From UBA2588 sp964343075 (GTDB lineage: Bacteria; Chloroflexota; Dehalococcoidia; Lucifugimonadales; UBA3495): DNA of 14,700 nt. This document shows positions 8,905-14,700 of the stretch, in pieces. Within the stretch, counting starts at the first letter, position 1. The number at the start of each line of letters is the position of its first letter. The position numbers were made by a program, and so were the translations under genes. The stretch is taken from assembly GCA_964343075.1 (NCBI GenBank), contig CAYFGT010000024.1:1-14700 (forward strand), in the 5' to 3' direction. Under the pieces are notes generated by a model. The model was not told the DNA's origin and searched no databases. It saw only the letters and a program-made list of their open reading frames with translations.

Positions 8905-10359
8905 ATGGGAAAACCTACAGGATTTATAGAATTTAATCGCGAACCACCTGAAAGAAGGGATCCTAGATCCAGGATTCATGACTATGATGAATTTTACGAG
9001 ACCTGGAGTGAACAAGCGATACAAGAACAATCCGGCAGGTGCATGGATTGTGCAGTACCTTTTTGCCACACAGGATGCCCTTTAGGAAATGTGATTCCAG
9101 AATTTAACCATCAGGTATATTTAGGGAATTGGGAAAAGGCTACCGAAGTACTATTAAGTACCAATAACTTCCCCGAATTCACAGGTAGAATATGCCCTGC
9201 TCCTTGTGAAGCTTCATGCGTATTAAGCATAAATAATGATCCTGTAACAATTGAATATATCGAAAAAGAGATAGCCGAACGTGGATACGAAAATGGATGG
9301 ATCAAACCTCAGCCTCCTTCAGAACGCACCGGTAAAAAAGTAGCAGTAGTGGGATCAGGTCCGTCAGGTTTGGCCGCAGCGCAGCAATTAAACCGAGCTG
9401 GACACTATGTGACAGTGTATGAACGCGCTGAAAAAATCGGCGGTCTTTTAATGCTAGGTATACCAGATTTCAAATTAGAGAAACACATTGTTGAAAGAAA
9501 AATAGACTTAATGAAAAAAGAAGGTATTAACTTCGTTACCAATACCAATGTAGGTGTAGACTACGATGTTCAAAACCTAATTAACGACTTTGATGCTATA
9601 TGTCTCACCGGCGGTTCTACAGAGGCGCGAGATCTACCAGTTGACGGTCGTACATTAAAAGGTGTTCATTTCGCAATGGAATACCTCACTCAGCAAAATA
9701 GAATATTATCTGGTCAAACCGTACCAGAAAATGAATTAATCAATGCAGAAGGGAAAAGAGTAGTCATATTAGGCGGCGGAGACACCGGAGCAGACTGTTT
9801 AGGGACAGCGATTCGGCAAGGAGCTGAAGTCGTACACCAGTTCGAATTATTGCCAGAACCGCCTGAAGAAAGGCCAGAAGGCAACCCTTGGCCAGAATGG
9901 CCTAGAGTACTGAGATCTTCACCTGCTCATGATGAAGGTGGAATCCGAGATTACAATATATTAACCAAACAATTCGTAGGGGAAGACAAAGTAGAAAAAC
10001 TACAAGCAATTAGAGTTGAATGGACCCCCGACGAAACCGGAAGATACAACATGGCAGAAGTGCCTGGAAGTGAATTTGATACAGATACTGAACTAGTGTT
10101 ACTCGCCATGGGATTTGTGCACCCAGAACATAATGGATTATTGGATCAACTGGGAGTCGAACTAGATGGCAGAGGAAACGTTAAAGTTGATGCTAATAAA
10201 ATGACCACCGTGCCCAATGTGTTTGCTGGTGGTGATATGGTCAGAGGACAATCCTTAGTTGTATGGGCAATTTCTGAAGGAAGAGAAGTGGCTAGATGCA
10301 TCGATGAACATCTGAGTGGCTCCACTAATCTCCCTAAAACATTGCCTGTTATAAACTAA
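8905..10359 (+). CDS. gltD: Glutamate synthase, small (beta) subunit
   Basis: GltD oxidises NAD(P)H on FAD and passes electrons through iron-sulfur clusters to the FMN of GltB. Length 484 aa is normal. The N-terminal cysteine set is Cys46, Cys49, Cys54, Cys58 (CMDCAVPFCHTGC), and a second is Cys97, Cys101, Cys105 (CPAPCEASC); these ligate the low-potential 4Fe-4S clusters. The FAD Rossmann motif is VAVVGSGPSGLAAA (146-159), with acidic Glu173 ending the second strand. The nucleotide motif ILGGGDTGADC (288-298) binds NAD(P)H. A C-terminal FAD contact GGDMVRGQSLVVWAI ends the domain. The start is 2 bp after the gltB stop, so the two are surely co-transcribed and probably coupled. GltD-like proteins can serve other enzymes, but adjacency to GltB settles the role. 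The stop is 1 bp from the convergent small gene. Confidence 0.97.
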   Translation: MGKPTGFIEFNREPPERRDPRSRIHDYDEFYETWSEQAIQEQSGRCMDCAVPFCHTGCPLGNVIPEFNHQVYLGNWEKATEVLLSTNNFPEFTGRICPAPCEASCVLSINNDPVTIEYIEKEIAERGYENGWIKPQPPSERTGKKVAVVGSGPSGLAAAQQLNRAGHYVTVYERAEKIGGLLMLGIPDFKLEKHIVERKIDLMKKEGINFVTNTNVGVDYDVQNLINDFDAICLTGGSTEARDLPVDGRTLKGVHFAMEYLTQQNRILSGQTVPENELINAEGKRVVILGGGDTGADCLGTAIRQGAEVVHQFELLPEPPEERPEGNPWPEWPRVLRSSPAHDEGGIRDYNILTKQFVGEDKVEKLQAIRVEWTPDETGRYNMAEVPGSEFDTDTELVLLAMGFVHPEHNGLLDQLGVELDGRGNVKVDANKMTTVPNVFAGGDMVRGQSLVVWAISEGREVARCIDEHLSGSTNLPKTLPVIN

Positions 10360-10360
10360 T

Positions 10361-10648
10361 TTATTTACCCCAAAAACCAATATCTTTTCTATATTGAACT
10401 CGGTCTACAACAGGTAATACTTGCGACGTGCCATCAGCACGTGCCCCGGCAGTAAGGTCTAAAACAGCCTGATAATCATCAGATTCCATTACAGCATAAA
10501 TTTCATGTAACCCTTGGTGTGCCCAGACCCCTAACACTTTTACTTTTTCATTTCCTTCAACCCATCTATTATATTCAGGCTGCTTACCTTTTCCTGTAGT
10601 AGCTCCACAGGTCTGATAATTATGGCGATTGGTTATGTGATAAAGCAT
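10361..10648 (-). CDS. Small conserved-looking protein, function unknown
   Basis: A 95-residue acidic/basic mixed protein with no signal peptide or membrane segment. I do not recognise it firmly. The pattern VKVLGVWAHQGLHEIYAVMESDDYQAVLDL (about residues 38-67, read as strand-strand-helix), followed by VLPVVDRVQY, resembles small dimeric alpha/beta-barrel proteins such as the DUF3303 type; that is a resemblance only. The N-terminus MLYHITNRHNYQTC includes two His and a Cys that could be functional. Start: ATG at 10648-10646 has a perfect GGAGG (10658-10654) with 5-nt spacing, the clearest ribosome binding site in the window. An upstream TTG at 10660 would overlap that site and is rejected. 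It is tail to tail with gltD, with a 1-bp gap and no room for a terminator. Confidence 0.75.
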   Translation of the reverse strand: MLYHITNRHNYQTCGATTGKGKQPEYNRWVEGNEKVKVLGVWAHQGLHEIYAVMESDDYQAVLDLTAGARADGTSQVLPVVDRVQYRKDIGFWGK

Positions 10649-10678
10649 AATAGCCTCCAATAATTTAATGATTCTTTT

Positions 10679-10707
10679 ATATTACATAAGTAGTCATTTC
10701 GTCACAA
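10679..10707 (-). promoter_or_regulatory. Candidate promoter of the small gene at 10361-10648
   Basis: On the minus strand TTGTGA (10707-10702, 4 of 6 to consensus) and TAATAT (10684-10679, 4 of 6) are separated by 17 bp. Initiation near 10672 would leave a ~24-nt leader that contains the GGAGG site. The spacing and fit to the ribosome binding site support it, but each box is a modest match. Confidence 0.35.
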
Positions 10708-10730
10708 TATATAGTATAAAATCACACAAT

Positions 10731-10770
10731 CGTAGATTATTATATTATATCAACGTAATACGTAGATAAT
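10731..10770. repeat. Direct repeat CGTAGATWAT, 30-bp period
   Basis: CGTAGATTAT at 10731-10740 and CGTAGATAAT at 10761-10770 differ by one base and start exactly 30 bp apart, about three helical turns. The palindrome TACGTA (10759-10764) overlaps the second copy. They lie upstream of the candidate promoter of the small gene and downstream of the lipoprotein gene. This is a possible operator; in DNA this A+T-rich it could be chance. Confidence 0.3.
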
Positions 10771-10816
10771 ATGTATTTTATGACTTAATTCGTTACAGCT
10801 GATTGCAGAGTCGTAA

Positions 10817-12043
10817 TCATTGGGTTGGGAGAGCTCCAGAAGGTTTAATAGAATATATATAAGCGCCTTTGTTACTATTTAGATAAATCCTAAAAGATCC
10901 ATCTGGCAATGTTACAGACCCTGGATCTTGCAGTTCATGATTAGAGATCTTGTTACCATTTGTATCATTCACAATCACTTTATAAAACTCTTTAGACCAG
11001 TTAATCCCATCATCCGATATCACCATACCCAATATGTCGTTCTCTAGATCAGGATTCTTTCCATAATAGAATTCTTTAGGCACTTTTAAAAACATATAAT
11101 AATTTCCATCATGTTCCACCACAGTTGAATCATGCCCAAAATCAAAAAGCACCGAACCCTTTTCCCAATTTAATCCATCAGTAGATGTAGTACTAGCGAT
11201 AGCTCTTCCGCCACTGTAATATATGACATATTCATCATCAATTAACGTGACATCAGCGCTGGAAGCAAAATCATTCCTTAATTCACCTGCAAAGTGTGTT
11301 CCTAATTTGGTCCATTCAAGTCCATCGTCAGATGTTGCAAACAAGATCCTATGCATTAATTGTTCCTTACCGGTCCCTTCATCAGCTCCTAAAAATCTAC
11401 CTGTATATGCCATATAATACTTATCTGATTCTCCAATAAACGCTTCAGGCTCCCCTGCTTGATAATCTAAATCATCAATTCCGCCGTGTTCAATACGAAC
11501 CCCTGGTTCTATTTCCCAAGTAATACCATCGTCTGAAATCAAGCTAACTATATGAGTTATGTCAACTCCATCTATCAATCTAGCATACCCTTTAGGCCTA
11601 CTCTGCAAATACATACGATATTGACCGTTTAATAGTCTAATTACACTGGGTCCAACAATACTTCCCGAATCCATTTCGTCAATCGCCACGATCTTGGGAT
11701 TATCTAATTCAAATTGAACGGTTCCAGCGAATGAATATTTAGATGCTGCCTTCTTTATAACGTCTTCCTGCTGTGTTTTCGATTGAGAGTTGGAGCGTTT
11801 ATTCTTAATCTTCTGAGCAGGTGATTCATTCTTTGTCTTATTAGCGGCAATTGGGGTGATAGCAGTAGATATGGCTGTGGAAGTAGGAACAGGAGCCAAC
11901 GTTTTAGAGGTTACCGTTTGCTGAACTGTCGATTTTGTTGGCGGATTATGCTCCTGCTGAGATAACGAATCAGCTTTTCTCTGATCGCCACAAGCTACAA
12001 ATAATAGCAAAGATATAAAATTTATCATCAATAGCTTCTTCAT
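10817..12043 (-). CDS. Predicted surface lipoprotein with glycosidase-type beta-propeller
   Basis: Numbered from ATG 12043 (408 aa). A signal sequence (KK, then a hydrophobic stretch to ~17) ends in FVAC, so Cys18 is a likely lipidation site; Phe at -3 is atypical for a lipobox. Residues ~20-100 form a Ser/Thr/Pro/Lys/Gln-rich tether. The rest (~105-400) looks like a five-bladed propeller of the GH43/GH32/arabinanase superfamily. Four blades carry S-[DT]-D-G-x-x-W motifs at 170-176, 238-244, 287-293 and 343-349. GPSVIRLLNGQYRMYLQS (131-148) and the matching PGSVTLPDGSFRIYLNS (374-390) are equivalent strands. No catalytic acid can be assigned, so activity on glycans is only a guess. Start: ATG with GAAGG 11 nt upstream; a TTG two codons earlier is less likely. 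It follows pyk by 53 bp. Confidence 0.82.
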   Translation of the reverse strand: MKKLLMINFISLLLFVACGDQRKADSLSQQEHNPPTKSTVQQTVTSKTLAPVPTSTAISTAITPIAANKTKNESPAQKIKNKRSNSQSKTQQEDVIKKAASKYSFAGTVQFELDNPKIVAIDEMDSGSIVGPSVIRLLNGQYRMYLQSRPKGYARLIDGVDITHIVSLISDDGITWEIEPGVRIEHGGIDDLDYQAGEPEAFIGESDKYYMAYTGRFLGADEGTGKEQLMHRILFATSDDGLEWTKLGTHFAGELRNDFASSADVTLIDDEYVIYYSGGRAIASTTSTDGLNWEKGSVLFDFGHDSTVVEHDGNYYMFLKVPKEFYYGKNPDLENDILGMVISDDGINWSKEFYKVIVNDTNGNKISNHELQDPGSVTLPDGSFRIYLNSNKGAYIYSIKPSGALPTQ

Positions 12044-12096
12044 AATCAATCAAACCTTCAGATAATAATTAAATTGATCGTTAGTAACCGCCTAAA

Positions 12097-13509
12097 CTAA
12101 CGTTCCTGCAGGTATTCTTTCATATCTAATACTTGAATTGCATTAGTGGTCCCCGTAACTCCTGTCATCAAACCATAAACAATCGTAACAAGATCTTGAT
12201 CAGTAATAGTATTTGAATTAATCAAAGTTTCGACAATACTACTTACCAATTTACTAGAATCTCTCTCCGCTGGCACCACTCCCACTGCTGTACAGCCCCA
12301 AAGTAGAGCAAGTCTATCTAACATAGTTTCGTCATGGGTTAGTACTGCTATTTCACTGTCTGGTCTAAATCTCGACACTTGCCTTGCAGACGCTCCAGAA
12401 TTTGTAACCACCACAGGCTTAGCTCCTAAACTTTTAACCAATCGTGCAGCTCCAGAAGCTATGGCTTGAGTCCTAGTATCTTCGCTCAAGTCTTGGTAAT
12501 ACGGATAAATCTCTTCAGCTTTCAATATAGCCCGAGCGGCAACAGACAAAGCTTCAACCGGGAACTGACCCACAGCAGTCTCATCTGATAACAGAATGGC
12601 ATCACACCCGTCTAAGACAGCATTACTTATATCTGAAACTTCAGCTCTTGTAGGAGTTGGGGAAACAACCATCGACCGTAGCATCTGTGTGGCAATCACC
12701 GATACTTTGCCTGCCTGCTTTGCCTGAGACACTATATTTTTTTGAATGACTGGCACATCTACCATATCAATTTCCACGCCTAGGTCTCCTCGAGCAACCA
12801 TCACTCCATCGACTTCAGACAGTATTTCATCAACATTGCCTACCGCTTCTGCTCTTTCCAGCTTTGCCATCATCGGCGCGAAGGCACCAACTTCTTTCAT
12901 ATATGACTTAGCATATCTCACATCTTCCAATGATCTGACAAACGAAACAGCTACCCAATCAACTCCCTGATCTACTCCAAACTTGATAGCTTCCTTGTCA
13001 GCTTCAGTCAATACAGGAAGGTCGATTTTAGCTCCAGGTAAGTTCAATCCTTTATACGATGAGATCATCCCTCCATTTCTAACTCGACATTTAACAATCC
13101 CATCTTCATTTGAAATTATTTCCAAGCATATCGTTCCATCAGATATATATATCAAATTATCTTTGGTAAGGTTCTTAAGGATTTCTGCTTGAGGGAAAGG
13201 AATGACTTTGGGATCATCTGACGATTCAGCTGCTATAACAGACACTTTATCCCCATGATTCAGCTGGACTTGACCCTGAATGGTTCCAAGCCTCATTTTA
13301 ATTCCACCGAGATCTTGAAGTATAGCTACTCGCCGATTATGTTTTTTGGAAGCTGCACGTACGGCCTGAATAATCTTTGCGTGACTTTCGAAAGTACCAT
13401 GAGAAAAATTCAATCTGGCACAATCCATGCCATTTTCTACCAATTGATCAATAACCTCGGGCGACTCGGTTGCGGGTCCAATGGTTACAACAATCTTGGT
13501 TTTTCTCAT
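12097..13509 (-). CDS. pyk: Pyruvate kinase
   Basis: Pyruvate kinase converts phosphoenolpyruvate and ADP to pyruvate and ATP, the last glycolytic step. Numbered from ATG 13509 (470 aa, normal length). Catalytic residues are in place: Arg32 with NFSHG (34-38), Asp66, Lys216 and Glu218 (AKLE), ARGDLGVE (239-246) with Asp242, ATQM with Thr274, and PTRAEVSD (286-293). The C-terminal domain ends with the usual GTTNAIQV (453-460). Odd points: the usual GPKIR/GPEIR motif reads GGIKMR (68-73), and LSGETA reads LSDETA (307-312). Lys71 with Leu67 and Leu74 matches the K+-independent type. A GTG at 13521 would add four residues. The family N-terminus (MRKTKIVVTIGPA) favours ATG 13509, although its Shine-Dalgarno lies beyond a hairpin. 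Confidence 0.96.
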   Translation of the reverse strand: MRKTKIVVTIGPATESPEVIDQLVENGMDCARLNFSHGTFESHAKIIQAVRAASKKHNRRVAILQDLGGIKMRLGTIQGQVQLNHGDKVSVIAAESSDDPKVIPFPQAEILKNLTKDNLIYISDGTICLEIISNEDGIVKCRVRNGGMISSYKGLNLPGAKIDLPVLTEADKEAIKFGVDQGVDWVAVSFVRSLEDVRYAKSYMKEVGAFAPMMAKLERAEAVGNVDEILSEVDGVMVARGDLGVEIDMVDVPVIQKNIVSQAKQAGKVSVIATQMLRSMVVSPTPTRAEVSDISNAVLDGCDAILLSDETAVGQFPVEALSVAARAILKAEEIYPYYQDLSEDTRTQAIASGAARLVKSLGAKPVVVTNSGASARQVSRFRPDSEIAVLTHDETMLDRLALLWGCTAVGVVPAERDSSKLVSSIVETLINSNTITDQDLVTIVYGLMTGVTGTTNAIQVLDMKEYLQER

Positions 13510-13544
13510 ATTATTCGTCACGAATTAAAAACCCGTGACCTCCC
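13510..13544 (-). promoter_or_regulatory. pyk ribosome binding site with intervening hairpin
   Basis: The minus strand reads GGGAGG (13544-13539), then a 6-bp perfect stem GTCACG/CGTGAC (13539-13534 with 13522-13517) around an 11-nt loop, then GAATAAT directly before ATG 13509. In linear distance the Shine-Dalgarno is ~29 nt from the ATG. If the stem forms, the effective spacing is about 7 nt. The alternative GTG start (13521-13519) would be buried in the stem. This is an inference from sequence only. Confidence 0.4.
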
Positions 13545-13557
13545 ATACTATTGGATT

Positions 13558-14700
13558 TTATTTATCTTTATAGAAGGCATCCGTAGCAGTCTGCAATCCT
13601 GCTCTCCTGTTCACTATTAATGTGTCTCTGACTGAAGCTGCCCATTTATTAGATGCTTCGATTCCAGTCAAAGTATTTTGGAACTGAGGCATGACATATC
13701 TAGCCAATAATTCATAGCTATGCAGGATTTTCTCTCTCGCACACCAATCTTCAACCCTAATCATAAATTTACCAAACCCACCACTTATCTTTTGTAGACG
13801 TTGGATGGCTTCTATACAATCGTCAGGCGTCCCAACGATCCATTGATTGTTTTCTACCATATGATCAACTATTTGATTGTCTGGCACATCAGGGGCAGAA
13901 TTTCCTAAGGTTTGATCAAAATATTCTTTGGTTATCCTAGCTCCGCCCACTCGTATGTCTTCCATTGCCTGCTCTTTAGTCTCTGACAAGTGAACTCCAA
14001 CCGACAGCGCCCAGTCTTCTCTTCGTACAGTCTGGCCATGTTCTGCAGCTGTAGCTTCACAGATGGACCACAATTCCTGCAAATTCGTCTCTCTCACTAG
14101 ACCTCTCGGGACGCTCAATGAAATCACTGAAGCTCCATACTTACCAGCAACTGTCACCCCGGCAGGCGATTGAACAGATGCCACAGCTATCGGTACTTGG
14201 GGTTGTTGATAAGGGCGCATTTGTAATATAGCTTCGTTTAGTTCGAACCAATCACTTTTGTACGTAATAGGTTCTGTTTCGGTCATAAGTCTTTTAATAA
14301 TACCAACAGACTCATCCATCATTTCTCGTTGACGCGTAGGATCAATACCTAACATATAAGCATCTGATGCCAAAGCACCAGGGCCTACTCCTAGTATCAC
14401 TCTACCTTTAGTTAAATGGTCTAATAAAGTGAAACGGTTAGCCACCATAAAAGGATGGTGATAAGGCAGGCTCACCACACCAGAACCTAATCGGATATTT
14501 TTAGTCCTTTCAGCTGCCGTTGCAATAAATACTTCAGGGGAAGAAATAGTCTCCCAGCCAGCACTATGATGTTCTCCGATATAAGCTTCATCAAATCCCA
14601 GATAATCTAACCATTGGATTATCTCTAAATCTCTTTCCAAAGCTAGTGTCGGATTTTCACCTACTCTATGGAAAGGAGCCATGAACACTCCGAATTTCAT
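13558..14700 (-). CDS. Luciferase-like flavin/F420-dependent oxidoreductase
   Basis: A 380-residue TIM-barrel protein of the bacterial luciferase-like (LLM) family, which uses reduced FMN or F420 for monooxygenation or hydride transfer on diverse small molecules. It begins MKFGVFMAPFHRVGENP, like limonene monooxygenase-type members. It carries the EHH motif (43-45), RLGSGVVSLPYHHPF (70-84), KGRVILGVGPG (98-108), a VASVQSPAG segment, and VGTPDDCIEAIQRL before the C-terminal SYELLARYVMPQF. FMN or F420 use and the substrate cannot be told from sequence alone. The ATG is the last codon of the window, so the gene looks complete, but its ribosome binding site and promoter are outside; a start further upstream cannot be excluded. 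It precedes pyk by 48 bp on the same strand, though no functional link is obvious. Confidence 0.9.
   Translation of the reverse strand: MKFGVFMAPFHRVGENPTLALERDLEIIQWLDYLGFDEAYIGEHHSAGWETISSPEVFIATAAERTKNIRLGSGVVSLPYHHPFMVANRFTLLDHLTKGRVILGVGPGALASDAYMLGIDPTRQREMMDESVGIIKRLMTETEPITYKSDWFELNEAILQMRPYQQPQVPIAVASVQSPAGVTVAGKYGASVISLSVPRGLVRETNLQELWSICEATAAEHGQTVRREDWALSVGVHLSETKEQAMEDIRVGGARITKEYFDQTLGNSAPDVPDNQIVDHMVENNQWIVGTPDDCIEAIQRLQKISGGFGKFMIRVEDWCAREKILHSYELLARYVMPQFQNTLTGIEASNKWAASVRDTLIVNRRAGLQTATDAFYKDK

Larger units (their letters stand above)
10661..10816. other. A+T-rich intergenic region
   Basis: This 156-bp gap between the lipoprotein stop and the small gene start is very A+T-rich, with alternating TA runs. 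Besides the candidate promoter and direct repeat given separately, I see no tRNA, small protein gene or intrinsic terminator for the lipoprotein transcript. Confidence 0.6.

Noticed and set aside
13255..13620. 121-residue + strand frame antisense to the pyk start
   Set aside because: It covers the conserved N-terminal catalytic region of pyruvate kinase on the other strand and has no ribosome binding site.

Overview
The window looks like a piece of an A+T-rich bacterial chromosome. Position 1 falls inside the last helix of a 16S rRNA (about E. coli 1495), whose tail carries the bacterial anti-Shine-Dalgarno. No 23S, 5S or tRNA follows in the next 14.6 kb, so this 16S appears to be uncoupled from a standard rRNA operon. 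The unlinked 16S, the wording of the 16S tail, an F420/FMN luciferase-type oxidoreductase and a stand-alone VOC protein together suggest Chloroflexota, perhaps a marine SAR202/Dehalococcoidia-like lineage. This is an inference of moderate strength and I cannot run a phylogeny.

Layout: (1) 1-48 is the 16S 3' end, followed by a 285-bp non-coding spacer with two related hairpins. (2) 334-1200 (-) is a two-domain glyoxalase/VOC-fold protein, divergent from (3) a + strand operon of thiL, tsaE, tsaB and ndk (1269-3878), covering the last step of thiamine diphosphate synthesis, two components of tRNA t6A synthesis and nucleoside diphosphate kinase. (4) rsfS (3865-4218, -), a ribosome silencing factor, overlaps the ndk 3' end and is divergent from (5) gltB and gltD (4382-10359, +), the two subunits of NAD(P)H-type glutamate synthase. 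(6) A small unrecognised protein (10361-10648, -) sits tail to tail with gltD, 1 bp away. (7) A minus-strand series runs from the right edge: luciferase-like monooxygenase (14700-13558), pyruvate kinase (13509-12097) and a predicted surface lipoprotein with a glycosidase-type beta-propeller (12043-10817).

Most of the content is core metabolism and translation: nitrogen assimilation, glycolytic ATP formation, NTP balancing, cofactor synthesis, tRNA modification and ribosome hibernation. I see no transposase, integrase, CRISPR array, phage gene or defence gene, and no convincing undescribed multi-gene system. The points most worth a second look are the unlinked 16S, the unusual active-site wording of the pyruvate kinase (residues of the K+-independent type), a hairpin that appears to bridge a distant Shine-Dalgarno and the pyk start codon, and the orphan propeller lipoprotein.
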